Below, one piece after another: positions 8,346 to 15,655 of a stretch of DNA of 27,000 bases (positions are counted from its first letter, which is position 1; each line of letters opens with the position of its first letter). This DNA comes from CAYFUT01 sp964346395. Its GTDB lineage: Bacteria > Bacillota > Halanaerobiia > Halobacteroidales > Halobacteroidaceae. The translations under genes and the position numbers were made by a program. The notes beneath the pieces were generated by a model. The model ran no database searches, was not told the DNA's origin, and saw nothing but the letters and a program-made list of their open reading frames with translations. The stretch lies in contig CAYFUT010000035.1 in assembly GCA_964346395.1 (NCBI GenBank), forward strand, positions 1 to 27,000. Reading direction: 5' to 3'.

Positions 8346-8936
8346 ATGAAAATTTTAGGGGTTTCAGGTAGTCCAGCTAAGCGGGAATCTTATTCTTTAT
8401 TGGCTAATACTCTGAAGGAGATAGAAGAAAAAGCAGATACAGAGTTAATTCATATTGCTGATTATGATTTAGAGCTGTGTCAGGGGTGTAATTACTGTTT
8501 AAAAGAAGAAGAATGCAAATTAGATGATGACTTAGAAAAGTTAGCAGATAAATTGCTAGCTGCTGATGGTTTTATTTTTAGCGCTCCTTCTTATTATGGA
8601 ACTGTACCTGGGGGGTTGAAGAATTTTATGGATCGGACGCGTTACTTAAAAATGCAGGGGCATAAACTGCAGAATAAGCCGCTGGGAGCGGTTGCTACTT
8701 CCGGTTTAATGCACGGCGGGGGACAGAGCACGCTAGAAACTATTTATCGATTCGGTTTAACTAACGGGATGCTTATAGTTGGCCCGGCTGGTTCACCGAA
8801 GATGGAAGCTAATATGGTGGTAGGAACCAATCAACAGGGTGGTTCTTGGGGGAAAATAGAGGATGATAATCAGGCAGTTGAATTGGCTGCTAATTTAGGC
8901 CGGCGGATGGTTAATCTGCTTGCTAGACTTAATTAA
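8346..8936 (+). CDS. Iron-sulfur flavoprotein / NADPH-dependent FMN reductase family
   Basis: This is a flavodoxin-like protein of 196 residues. An FMN phosphate loop lies at GVSGSPAKRESYS (5-17). A compact cysteine cluster C45-X2-C48-X2-C51-X5-C57 matches the spacing known for archaeal and clostridial iron-sulfur flavoproteins that bind a 4Fe-4S cluster. The SAPSYYGTVPGGLKNFMDR segment (about 80-98) is the usual flavin-contacting and oligomer region. It is likely a cytosolic electron carrier or oxygen/peroxide or quinone reductase; the physiological substrate cannot be read from the sequence. GGGGGG precedes the ATG. The sigma-54 activator follows after 34 bases, probably co-transcribed. Confidence 0.82.
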   Translation: MKILGVSGSPAKRESYSLLANTLKEIEEKADTELIHIADYDLELCQGCNYCLKEEECKLDDDLEKLADKLLAADGFIFSAPSYYGTVPGGLKNFMDRTRYLKMQGHKLQNKPLGAVATSGLMHGGGQSTLETIYRFGLTNGMLIVGPAGSPKMEANMVVGTNQQGGSWGKIEDDNQAVELAANLGRRMVNLLARLN

Positions 8937-8970
8937 ATTCCTGTTGAAATCGAGATGGAGATGATAAGAT

Positions 8971-10743
8971 ATGGAATTAGACCAGTTTGAAACTAAAGAA
9001 GAAGTTTGGAAGTGGTTGGAAGCTATCTCGGATTCGGTATATAACTGTATTATTGCTATTAACAAGCAAGGACAAATAATTTTATTTAACCAGGCAGCGG
9101 AAGAACTTATAGGAGTAACAAAAGAAAAAGCATTAGGAACTTATGTAAAAGATATAGTTCCTGAAACCAGGCTGCTTGAAGTATTAGAGAATGAAGTTAA
9201 TGAAACAAATCGAAGATTGAAGCTTAAGCAGTTAGGTAAGGAAATCTTTTCTAACCGAACTACTATAGTTTTTGAAGGAGAAGTTGTAGGAGCAATTGCA
9301 GTTTTTCAGGATTTGACTGAAATTCAAACAGTTAGAAATGAGTTGCGCAAGACTAAAGATGATCTTAATGTGTTAGATACTATGCTGAATGAAGCTTATG
9401 AAGCAATTGTAATTGTAGATAAAGATGGATATATTACTAAATTCAACCGAGCCTATGAGAAGTTTTTAGGGTTGAAAGAAAAGGAAGTACTTGGGGAACA
9501 TGTAACAGATGTAATTGAAAATACGCGAATGCATAAGGTAGTTAAAACAGGAAAAAAGGAAATTGGTCATCTTCAGAAAATTCAAGGGAATGAAATGGTC
9601 TGTAGCCGAATCCCAATTAAAAAAGATGAAGAGATAGTGGGTGCTATAGGCAAGGTACTATTTAAGGATGTTAAAGAATTAAGCGCTTTAGCTCAGAAAC
9701 TTGAAGGTTTGGAAAATCAGTTAAATCACTATAAAAATGAAATTAAACGGTTAGAAGAAGCGAAGTATTCTTTTGATAACATTTTAACTCAGAATAAAAA
9801 GATGGAATATTTGAAAAAATTAGCAAAAGAGGCGTCTGAAAGCAGTTCCACGGTTTTGATTCAGGGGGAAAGCGGTACCGGAAAAGAATTGTTTGCTCAT
9901 GCTATTCATAAGGCAAGTTACCGCAAGTACGGGGCATTTATCAGAGTTAATTGTGCTGCAATTCCCGAAAATTTATTGGAATCAGAATTATTTGGTTATG
10001 AAGCAGGAGCTTTTACTGGAGCTAAGGAAGAAGGGAAGCCGGGGAAGTTTGAACTAGCGCAAGAAGGAACTATTTTTCTAGATGAGATAGGAACTATGCC
10101 GATGGAGATGCAGGTTAAATTGCTCCGCGTCTTACAGGAGCGGGAAGTCCAGCGGATAGGTAGCAATCAGACTATTGAGTTAGATGTGCGGGTAATTGCT
10201 GCTACTAATGAAAAGCTGGAGGAAGAAGTCAATAAAGAAAACTTCCGTAAGGATCTTTACTATCGATTAAATGTAATTAAACTTAGAATTCCTCCGCTGC
10301 GCGAGCGGCGTGATGATATTCCGTTGTTGGCTCGATCAATAATTACAGACTTGGCTCAGGAGTTAGATCTGGAACCAAAAGAATTGGCTGACGAGACTAT
10401 TGAGCTAATGCAGGGGTATGATTGGCCGGGAAATGTCCGAGAATTGCGCAATTTTATTGAGCGGTGTTTGAATTTAGCCTCGGGAACAGTCATTTTACCT
10501 AAGCATTTACCGGCGGTGATTAATGAACAACAGGCTGATCAGCCTGTGGAAGAAAATTATAATTTCAATCTTGCCGAATGTGATTTAGATCAAATTATAG
10601 CTCAGTCAGAAATTAAAGCAATTAAGAAAGCATTAGCTGAGGTTAATGGTAATAAGACTGAAGCAGCAGAATTGTTAGGCATTCACCGGACTTCGCTTTA
10701 TCAAAAAATAAATCGCCATGATATAGATGTTAGTCAGTTTTAA
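8971..10743 (+). CDS. Sigma-54-dependent activator, PAS-PAS-AAA+-Fis HTH
   Basis: This is a bacterial enhancer-binding protein of 590 residues. It has PAS domain 1 (about 12-120), PAS domain 2 (about 135-235) and a coiled-coil linker (about 235-265). The AAA+ domain has Walker A GESGTGKE (299-306), the sigma-54 contact loop GAFTGA (346-351) and Walker B FLDEIG (D371, E372); arginine-finger sequences RKDLYYRLNV and RERRDDIPLL follow. A Fis-type helix-turn-helix lies at about 548-586. There is no receiver domain, so it should sense a ligand or redox state through PAS rather than by phosphorylation. It would drive RpoN promoters; the only good one in the window is at 39-56, ahead of the CoA-transferase operon. 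E. coli AtoC regulates the acetoacetate operon through sigma-54, a useful parallel. The pairing here is inference. Confidence 0.92.
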   Translation: MELDQFETKEEVWKWLEAISDSVYNCIIAINKQGQIILFNQAAEELIGVTKEKALGTYVKDIVPETRLLEVLENEVNETNRRLKLKQLGKEIFSNRTTIVFEGEVVGAIAVFQDLTEIQTVRNELRKTKDDLNVLDTMLNEAYEAIVIVDKDGYITKFNRAYEKFLGLKEKEVLGEHVTDVIENTRMHKVVKTGKKEIGHLQKIQGNEMVCSRIPIKKDEEIVGAIGKVLFKDVKELSALAQKLEGLENQLNHYKNEIKRLEEAKYSFDNILTQNKKMEYLKKLAKEASESSSTVLIQGESGTGKELFAHAIHKASYRKYGAFIRVNCAAIPENLLESELFGYEAGAFTGAKEEGKPGKFELAQEGTIFLDEIGTMPMEMQVKLLRVLQEREVQRIGSNQTIELDVRVIAATNEKLEEEVNKENFRKDLYYRLNVIKLRIPPLRERRDDIPLLARSIITDLAQELDLEPKELADETIELMQGYDWPGNVRELRNFIERCLNLASGTVILPKHLPAVINEQQADQPVEENYNFNLAECDLDQIIAQSEIKAIKKALAEVNGNKTEAAELLGIHRTSLYQKINRHDIDVSQF

Positions 10744-10769
10744 TTAAAGGAACCCTTGGCATATAAACT

Positions 10770-10798
10770 TTGCTTTTTTTTTGGGGATGTGTTAAAAT
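10770..10798 (+). promoter_or_regulatory. Sigma-A promoter of secG
   Basis: TTGCTT (10770-10775), a 17-base spacer and TAAAAT (10793-10798), about 50 bases before the secG start. Confidence 0.55.
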
Positions 10799-10848
10799 AA
10801 ATAATGGTAATTAGAAAAAAATAGTCGAAAAAGTAAGGAGGTATATAG

Positions 10849-11067
10849 ATGTTTGCTTTAAAAATAATCTTAATTATTGTATCTATTACCTTGATAGCTA
10901 GTGTATTGTTACAGTCTGGTAAAAGTGCAGGCTTAGGAAGTATTAGCGGTGGCGCTGACCAGATGCTAGGCGGCCAAGGTCGTAATTGGGATAAGGTTTT
11001 GAGTAAGGTAACTACAGGAGCAGCAATTTTATTTATAGTAATGAATTTAATAATTGCAGCAATATAA
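10849..11067 (+). CDS. secG: Preprotein translocase subunit SecG
   Basis: This 72-residue inner-membrane protein has two hydrophobic helices (about 2-21 and 53-71). Between them is the family loop with LLQSGKSAGLGSISGGADQML. SecG associates with SecYE and aids SecA-driven export. Length, the two-helix topology and the QSGK...G-G-A pattern are diagnostic. It has a very strong AAGGAGGT ribosome binding site, its own promoter and its own terminator. It precedes rnr and smpB, the common Firmicutes order. Confidence 0.93.
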   Translation: MFALKIILIIVSITLIASVLLQSGKSAGLGSISGGADQMLGGQGRNWDKVLSKVTTGAAILFIVMNLIIAAI

Positions 11068-11087
11068 AAAATAATGGTTACTTGATC

Positions 11088-11132
11088 AAAACTCTTGGTT
11101 GGCTTGTCGGCAACTAAGAGTTTTATTTTTTA
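11088..11132 (+). terminator. Intrinsic terminator after secG
   Basis: A 14-base stem (11088-11101 with 11111-11124, one G-U pair), a 9-base loop and the tail ATTTTTTA. Confidence 0.88.
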
Positions 11133-11187
11133 GCTAGTATATTAAGGAGCAGATAGAGGAAAAATAAGAAAAAAGCGTGGTGATAAA

Positions 11188-13314
11188 ATGAGTGTTAAAC
11201 AGAAATTACTTAAGTTTATGGAAGAAGAAGCTTATAAACCGTTGACAGCAGAAGAATTGAGGCAAGAATTTTCTATTTCTGAAGGTGAAAAAGACAAATT
11301 TTTAGCGGTTCTTGAAGAAATGGAAGACGACGGACTAATTATTAAGAACCGTAAGCAGCGTTATGGAGTACCGGAAAGAATGAATTTAGTGGTGGGTCGA
11401 CTGCAGGGTCACCCTAAGGGATTTGGGTTTTTGATTCCGGATGATCCGGAAATAGAAGATATTTATATTAGTTTTAAAGATATGAATGGTGCTATGCATG
11501 ATGATCGGGTAGTAGTTCGCCCGCTAAGCAGTGCCCGCGGAGAGCATAAACGATCCGGCGAAGTGATCCGTATTTTAGAGCGGGCCAACCAGGAAATGGT
11601 AGGAAATTATGAAGATAGTCAAAACTTTGGGTTTGTGGTGCCGGATGACCGGAAGATTAGCCATGATATCTTTATTCCCAAAAGTGAAAGCAAAGGAGCT
11701 AAGGAAGGCCAGAAAGTAGTAGTAGAAATTACCCGCTGGCCGGAAAAAAGGAGAAATCCTGAAGGAAGAGTTACGGAAATTCTCGGTTATAAGAATGACC
11801 CCGGGGTAGATATCGAAGGAATTGTCCGTAAACTTGATTTACCGGGTGAGTTTCCGGCGGATGTAAACCAGGAAGTTAAGCAGCTTGCGGAGGAAATTCC
11901 GGCGGCAGAAGTAGAGCGGAGAACAGATTTACGGGATCTAAAGATGGTAACCATCGATGGAGAAGATGCTAAAGACTTTGATGATGCTGTTTCGATTGAA
12001 AAGTTAGATGAGGATCAGGTGCGGCTGGGAGTTCACATAGCTGATGTCACCTATTATGTAGAGGAAGGAAGCCCGCTGAATCAGGAAGCACTAGATAGAG
12101 GGACAAGCATTTATTTGGTAGATCGGGTTATTCCCATGCTGCCTGAAAAGCTGTCCAATAATTTATGCAGTTTAATTGCGGGTGAAGATAAACTGGCCAT
12201 GTCGGTTTTGATGGATTTTGATTTGTCGACGGGTGAACTCCAGGATTATGAAATTATGGAGAGTATTATTGAGATTGACCACCGCTTAATCTATACAGAA
12301 GTAAATAAAATGTTAGAAGAAGATGATTCGGAAGTAATTACCGAATATAATGATGCGATTGAAGAGCTGAACTTGATGGCCGCTTTATCGCGCCAGATAA
12401 GAGAACAGCGGAGTAAACGCGGCAGTATCGATTTTGATTTTCCGGAAGTTGATGTTATCTTAAATGATTCCGGCAAACCGATTGACGTAGTCAAACAGGA
12501 GCGGGGAATTGGGGAAAAAATGATTGAGGACTTTATGATTCGAACAAATGAGGTAGTAGCGCAGGAAATGTATTATCGCGATATTCCCTTTATCTACCGC
12601 GTTCATGAATCGCCGAGCATTGATGATTTACAGGAACTGAACGAGTTTTTACACAACTTCGGTTATCATATTAAGGGATTAGGAGAAGATATTCATCCTA
12701 AAGCACTGCAGACAGTATTAAATAAAGTAGCAGAGGAACCGGAAGAAAAAGTTATTAATACAGTTTTACTGCGAACTATGCAGCAGGCGCATTACAGCCC
12801 GCAGAATATAGGTCACTTTGGGTTGGCCTCGGAATGCTACAGTCACTTCACATCGCCGATTCGCCGTTATCCAGATTTGATGATTCACCGGATCATCAAG
12901 GAGGTAATTAGTAAAGGAGTTTTGGATTCTGACCGAAGAAAAGAATTAGAGCAGAATTTGGAGTCGATTGCTGAACATTCTTCAGTTCAGGAGCGGAAGG
13001 CTATGGAAGCTGAGTTAGAGACAAAAGATTTAAAGAAGGTTGAATATATGCAGGATAAAATCGGTGAACGGTATGAAGGGATTATTAGTAGCGTTAAGCC
13101 ATTTGGATTTTTCGTGGAATTAGAAAATGCAATTGAAGGTTTGGTTCATGTCAGCAGCATGGTGGATGATTATTATCACTACCAGGAAGACCAGCATGCC
13201 TTTATCGGCGAGCGGACGGGGAAAATTTATCAAATAGGAGATGAATTAGAAGTAGAAGTTAGTAAGACCAATTTAGAAGAAAAGCAGATTGATCTGGAAA
13301 TTGTAACTGATTAA
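11188..13314 (+). CDS. rnr: Ribonuclease R
   Basis: This is a 3'-5' exoribonuclease of 708 residues that degrades structured RNA. It also takes part in tmRNA maturation and trans-translation-linked decay, which fits its position before smpB and ssrA. Domains in order: N-terminal winged helix (about 1-65), two cold-shock OB folds (about 66-125 and 135-200), RNB catalytic domain (about 242-575) and C-terminal S1 (about 622-707, YEGIISSVKPFGFFVELE). The Mg-binding set appears in TIDGEDAKDFDDAVS as D257, D263, D265 and D266, matching the RNase II/R signature. The length is usual for Firmicutes. The start is preceded by a weak GTGGTGA. Base composition is more GC-rich than in the flanking metabolic genes. 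Confidence 0.95.
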   Translation: MSVKQKLLKFMEEEAYKPLTAEELRQEFSISEGEKDKFLAVLEEMEDDGLIIKNRKQRYGVPERMNLVVGRLQGHPKGFGFLIPDDPEIEDIYISFKDMNGAMHDDRVVVRPLSSARGEHKRSGEVIRILERANQEMVGNYEDSQNFGFVVPDDRKISHDIFIPKSESKGAKEGQKVVVEITRWPEKRRNPEGRVTEILGYKNDPGVDIEGIVRKLDLPGEFPADVNQEVKQLAEEIPAAEVERRTDLRDLKMVTIDGEDAKDFDDAVSIEKLDEDQVRLGVHIADVTYYVEEGSPLNQEALDRGTSIYLVDRVIPMLPEKLSNNLCSLIAGEDKLAMSVLMDFDLSTGELQDYEIMESIIEIDHRLIYTEVNKMLEEDDSEVITEYNDAIEELNLMAALSRQIREQRSKRGSIDFDFPEVDVILNDSGKPIDVVKQERGIGEKMIEDFMIRTNEVVAQEMYYRDIPFIYRVHESPSIDDLQELNEFLHNFGYHIKGLGEDIHPKALQTVLNKVAEEPEEKVINTVLLRTMQQAHYSPQNIGHFGLASECYSHFTSPIRRYPDLMIHRIIKEVISKGVLDSDRRKELEQNLESIAEHSSVQERKAMEAELETKDLKKVEYMQDKIGERYEGIISSVKPFGFFVELENAIEGLVHVSSMVDDYYHYQEDQHAFIGERTGKIYQIGDELEVEVSKTNLEEKQIDLEIVTD

Positions 13315-13332
13315 GATATTTTCAAAATACTC

Positions 13333-13361
13333 TTGACAATCCCTGATTTAATTGGTAGAAT
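13333..13361 (+). promoter_or_regulatory. Strong sigma-A promoter of smpB
   Basis: TTGACA (13333-13338), a 17-base spacer and TAGAAT (13356-13361). The transcript would begin near 13368, just before two tandem hairpins, and may run on into ssrA. Confidence 0.85.
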
Positions 13362-13370
13362 AACAAGTGG

Positions 13371-13411
13371 ACTCTATAGGATAGAGTTATTTCCGGGGCG
13401 GTGCCCCGGAA
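13371..13411 (+). promoter_or_regulatory. Two back-to-back perfect hairpins in the smpB leader
   Basis: Hairpin 1 is ACTCTAT-agg-ATAGAGT (13371-13387). Hairpin 2 is TTCCGGGGC-ggt-GCCCCGGAA (13391-13411). Both have 3-base loops. Hairpin 2 ends only 8 bases before the SD GAGGTG (13419-13424). No U run follows, so a terminator is unlikely; mRNA stability or translation control is possible. Confidence 0.7.
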
Positions 13412-13429
13412 GTGAAGCGAGGTGAAAGC

Positions 13430-13909
13430 ATGTCTGATGATCGGATTAATGTAGTAGCTAGAAATAGAAAAGCCAATCACGATTATCATATTGAAGAAAC
13501 TTACGAAGCAGGCATCGTCCTACAGGGAACAGAAGTTAAATCTATCCGTCAAGGGAAGGCTAGTTTAAAGAACAGTTTTGCTCTGATTCGAGACAATGAA
13601 GTCTGGCTGCATAATATGCATATTGCCAAGTATAAGCAGGGCAATAGGTATAATCATGAGCCGGAAAGAAAGCGGAAACTTCTGCTGCATAAAAAGCAGA
13701 TCCGCTATTTAATTGGTAAGACAGAGCAGAGAGGTTATACCTTGATTCCGCTGAAGATGTACTTTAAGAATCATCTAGTCAAGGTAGAATTGGCGCTAGC
13801 AGAAGGAAAGAATAAGCATGATAAGCGTCAGGACTTGAAGAAGAAAGCTCACCAGCGGGAGATGGAACGAGCTTTAAAGGATAGAAATGTAGGCCGAGTG
13901 GATTATTAG
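13430..13909 (+). CDS. smpB: SsrA-binding protein SmpB
   Basis: SmpB binds the tRNA-like end of tmRNA and delivers it to stalled ribosomes. The protein is 159 residues from the ATG at 13430. It contains the OB-fold segments IVLQGTEVKSIRQGKASLKNSF (spanning about 27-48), HNMHIAKYKQGN, and the lysine- and arginine-rich C-terminal tail KHDKRQDLKKKAHQREMERAL that enters the mRNA channel in this family. An in-frame GTG at 13412 lies upstream, but GAGGTG at 13419-13424 is correctly spaced for ATG 13430, so that start is chosen. The ssrA gene itself follows 155 bases downstream. Confidence 0.95.
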   Translation: MSDDRINVVARNRKANHDYHIEETYEAGIVLQGTEVKSIRQGKASLKNSFALIRDNEVWLHNMHIAKYKQGNRYNHEPERKRKLLLHKKQIRYLIGKTEQRGYTLIPLKMYFKNHLVKVELALAEGKNKHDKRQDLKKKAHQREMERALKDRNVGRVDY

Positions 13910-13935
13910 GGATGTGTTTTTTACGGTTTTCACAG

Positions 13936-13959
13936 CCAGGATTTGATTTTTAATCCTGG
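13936..13959 (+). terminator. Hairpin after smpB (possible weak terminator)
   Basis: CCAGGATT (13936-13943) pairs perfectly with AATCCTGG (13952-13959) around a T-rich loop. No U tail follows, so termination is uncertain and read-through into ssrA is possible. Confidence 0.4.
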
Positions 13960-13963
13960 ATAG

Positions 13964-14034
13964 AACAGTTAACAGTTTTAAAATCAAAAAAATATAATAT
14001 GATTTTGAATTTTAATTGTCAACTGTTAACTGTT
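13964..14034. repeat. 71-bp inverted-repeat element between smpB and ssrA
   Basis: Two tandem copies of AACAGTT (13964-13977) face two tandem copies of AACTGTT (14021-14034), a perfect 14-base inverted repeat; a partial third copy extends to 14039. Inside, AAAATC (13980-13985) pairs with GATTTT (14001-14006). The 7-base periodicity on both arms suggests a small dispersed repeat or a structured RNA arm. No coding capacity was seen. Confidence 0.6.
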
Positions 14035-14064
14035 AACTGACCACTATCAACTAGTTAATATCGT

Positions 14065-14426
14065 GGGGGTGTATTGGGATTCGACCTATTTGGGGTCCCG
14101 GAGGCAGCGAGCCGAGCTTGCTATTAGTCTCGTAACATTAATAGCACTTTATAAATTTACTTGCAGACAATAATCAACCTGCATTAGCAGCTGCGTAACG
14201 CAGACTGCTCGCTTATAGGGGCCTTGTCTGTGGGGCTCTATAGGTGTCATAATTAGCAGACTACCTCTTTTCTGAAGCCTGTAGGAAAAGAGGGAACCTT
14301 GCAGGCTAGCAGTTTCTCATCCTGGCTGGGGGAGCTGGAACTGCGAACCTAAAACGCAGCCTACGCTCGTAGAACCTCCAGGGGCGTCATGTAGGGATGG
14401 GAGTTCGACTCTCCCCACCTCCACCA
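14065..14426 (+). ncRNA. ssrA: Transfer-messenger RNA (tmRNA)
   Basis: The 5' end GGGGGTG (14065-14071) pairs with CACCTCC (14416-14422), followed by discriminator A and an encoded CCA (14424-14426). The T-arm reads GGGAGTTCGACTCTCCC. The length of 362 bases is typical of one-piece tmRNA. The tag frame is GCA at 14163 to the stop TAA at 14196-14198, encoding ADNNQPALAAA. The resume codon is Ala, as usual. smpB is next door. No terminator hairpin is seen between the CCA and the homing endonuclease gene downstream, so the two may be co-transcribed. Confidence 0.95.
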
Positions 14427-14486
14427 TTTTCCAATCAAAGAATATATTACCAATTTAATATACATATTAAAAAAAGGGTATTGCAA

Positions 14487-15260
14487 GTGACTTTGGTAAG
14501 TGTAGAATGTGAATGGTGTGGAGCAGAAGTAATGAAAAAGAAGAAAGAATATAATCGCCAATTGCGAAATGGAAGAGATTATTTCTTCTGTGATTTGAGT
14601 TGTGCTGCTAAGTATCGTAATCATCAGCAAACTAAAGAAAAAGAAAAGCAAGCAAAAAGGAATCCAATTGAATGGAATAGCAACATAGCTTATTTAACTG
14701 GGTTAATAACTAGTGATGGAAGTTTAGTAAAAAATAGACCTAGGATTAATTTTACTAATTCTGAGTTTGAGTTAATTGAATATGTAAAGAATATAGTAGA
14801 AATGGAGATTAATGATCAGATTTATAAGCCGCAGAAGCTATCTAAAGATGGTTCAGTTTGGTGGCGCTATTCGTTCACTTCCCGGCGTTATTATTATTTT
14901 CTCCAAGAAGTTGGATTGATGCCTAATAAAAGCTTAATAATTGGTGAATTAGATATTCCAGGTGAATATTTTTGGGATTTTTTACGAGGAGTAATAGATG
15001 GAGATGGCCAAATTAGGGAATATGGTAGTTCTTTTAGATGCCTCATATATTCTGGTTCAAAACCTTTTTTGGATTGGATATTTAAAAAAATAGAAAATGA
15101 TCTTAAAATCAATGGTGGTTGGATTAGAAGGGGAAATAATGTTTATAATTTAGGATTTCCAGTAACGGACAGTTTGAAAATAGCAAAAGCTGTATATCAA
15201 GATGGGAACAAGCCAAAATTAACTAGAAAATACAAAGTAGTGGAAAAATATTTAGAATGA
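14487..15260 (+). CDS. Free-standing LAGLIDADG homing endonuclease with N-terminal zinc knuckle
   Basis: This protein of about 257 residues has two LAGLIDADG motifs: YLTGLITSDGS (about 69-79) and FLRGVIDGDGQ (165-175). It is therefore a single-chain, two-motif enzyme, with acidic residues at the motif ends (SDG and DGDG). The N-terminus has a Cys knuckle CX2C...CX3C (CEWC and CDLSC), often fused to homing nucleases as a DNA-binding element. The open frame extends upstream to 14397 inside ssrA, but GTG 14487 (or TTG 14481), after AAAAAGGG, is the likely start and keeps the knuckle. It begins only 60 bases beyond the tmRNA CCA. Codon use is distinctly A/T- and lysine-rich, consistent with a mobile gene. 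No intron exons or intein splice motifs were found. It is not degraded, so it may be active. Confidence 0.8.
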   Translation: MTLVSVECEWCGAEVMKKKKEYNRQLRNGRDYFFCDLSCAAKYRNHQQTKEKEKQAKRNPIEWNSNIAYLTGLITSDGSLVKNRPRINFTNSEFELIEYVKNIVEMEINDQIYKPQKLSKDGSVWWRYSFTSRRYYYFLQEVGLMPNKSLIIGELDIPGEYFWDFLRGVIDGDGQIREYGSSFRCLIYSGSKPFLDWIFKKIENDLKINGGWIRRGNNVYNLGFPVTDSLKIAKAVYQDGNKPKLTRKYKVVEKYLE

Positions 15261-15268
15261 TTTCACTT

Positions 15269-15287
15269 GCTGGCAATTACTGCCGGC
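15269..15287 (+). repeat. Hairpin after the homing endonuclease gene
   Basis: GCTGGCA (15269-15275), loop ATTAC and TGCCGGC (15281-15287) form a 7-bp stem with one U-G pair. A looser outer pair TCAC/GTGA (15263-15266, 15300-15303) could enclose it. No U run follows. It may be a weak terminator or a remnant of the mobile segment's edge. Confidence 0.4.
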
Positions 15288-15324
15288 ATTAGTAATAGGG
15301 TGAGCAAAAAAATAAAATTAGCGA

Positions 15325-15353
15325 TTGACAATTAGTGATGATTGTTATATAAT
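15325..15353 (+). promoter_or_regulatory. Perfect consensus sigma-A promoter of tRNA-Trp
   Basis: TTGACA (15325-15330), a 17-base spacer and TATAAT (15348-15353), a full consensus match, about 54 bases before the mature tRNA. Confidence 0.9.
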
Positions 15354-15406
15354 CTATAATTGCTGTGGTAGCTGGTTAGATAAAAATAAATAAATTAATT
15401 TAACGT

Positions 15407-15482
15407 ACGGGAATAGCTCAATTGGCAGAGCGCTGGACTCCAAATCCAGGTGCTGGGGGTTCAAGTCCTCCTTCCCGTGCCA
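15407..15482 (+). tRNA. tRNA-Trp (CCA anticodon)
   Basis: A 76-base tRNA with CCA encoded. The acceptor is ACGGGAA/TTCCCGT, the D-arm is GCTCAATTGGCAGAGC, and the anticodon arm CTGGA-CTCCAAA-TCCAG has anticodon CCA. The T-arm is GGGGG-TTCAAGT-CCTCC. Discriminator G is the expected bacterial tRNA-Trp identity base. Confidence 0.95.
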
Positions 15483-15495
15483 TTTTTAGTTTTTG

Positions 15496-15519
15496 ACCTT
15501 CAATTTTGAAGGTTTTTTT
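15496..15519 (+). terminator. Intrinsic terminator after tRNA-Trp
   Basis: ACCTTCA (15496-15502), loop ATTT, TGAAGGT (15507-15513), then a run of Ts. Confidence 0.9.
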
Positions 15520-15580
15520 GTATTTTAGGCAGGAAAGTTTTGTTCGTATGTTTAAGTAATATAAAGTGACAACTAAAAAT

Positions 15581-15655
15581 AGGGAAGCGGAAATCTATAA
15601 CTTTAATATTTGGTCACCTGTAGAGGTTATAGTGAGCTAATGGTGAAACCGGCCC
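15581..15655 (+). promoter_or_regulatory. Probable c-di-GMP-II riboswitch aptamer
   Basis: The layout follows the class II c-di-GMP aptamer known from clostridia. In order it has GCGGAAA near the 5' side (15587-15593), a U/A-rich stretch ending in TTGG (15610-15613), helix strand TCACC (15614-15618), a GAG-Y-UA segment (15634-15639), the pairing strand GGTGA (15642-15646), a single A, then ACCGGCC (15648-15654). The reference core GUGC-A-ACCGACC aligns base for base with the last part. TATAAC/GTTATA (15596-15601, 15626-15631) gives an additional possible helix. The closing stem P1 looks weak here (only GGG/CCC or GG/CC). The downstream gene makes or degrades c-di-GMP, which supports the call. 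Confidence 0.65.

Noticed and set aside
10757..10774. Sigma-54-like TTGGCA...TTGCT before secG
   Set aside because: The GG and GC are 12 bases apart instead of the invariant 10, and a good sigma-A promoter overlaps it.
14065..14426. Group I intron or permuted (two-piece) tmRNA
   Set aside because: The tmRNA is contiguous, of normal length, with pairing 5' and 3' acceptor strands and the tag frame in the usual place.
14361..14651. Reverse-strand open frame overlapping the tmRNA and the endonuclease gene
   Set aside because: It is the mirror of tmRNA and coding sequence, with low-complexity translation and no ribosome binding site.
14403..15482. Possible integrative element using the ssrA 3' end as an attachment site
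   Set aside because: No integrase gene and no second copy of the tmRNA 3' end were found downstream; similarity to the tRNA-Trp end is limited to the TTC loop and CCA.
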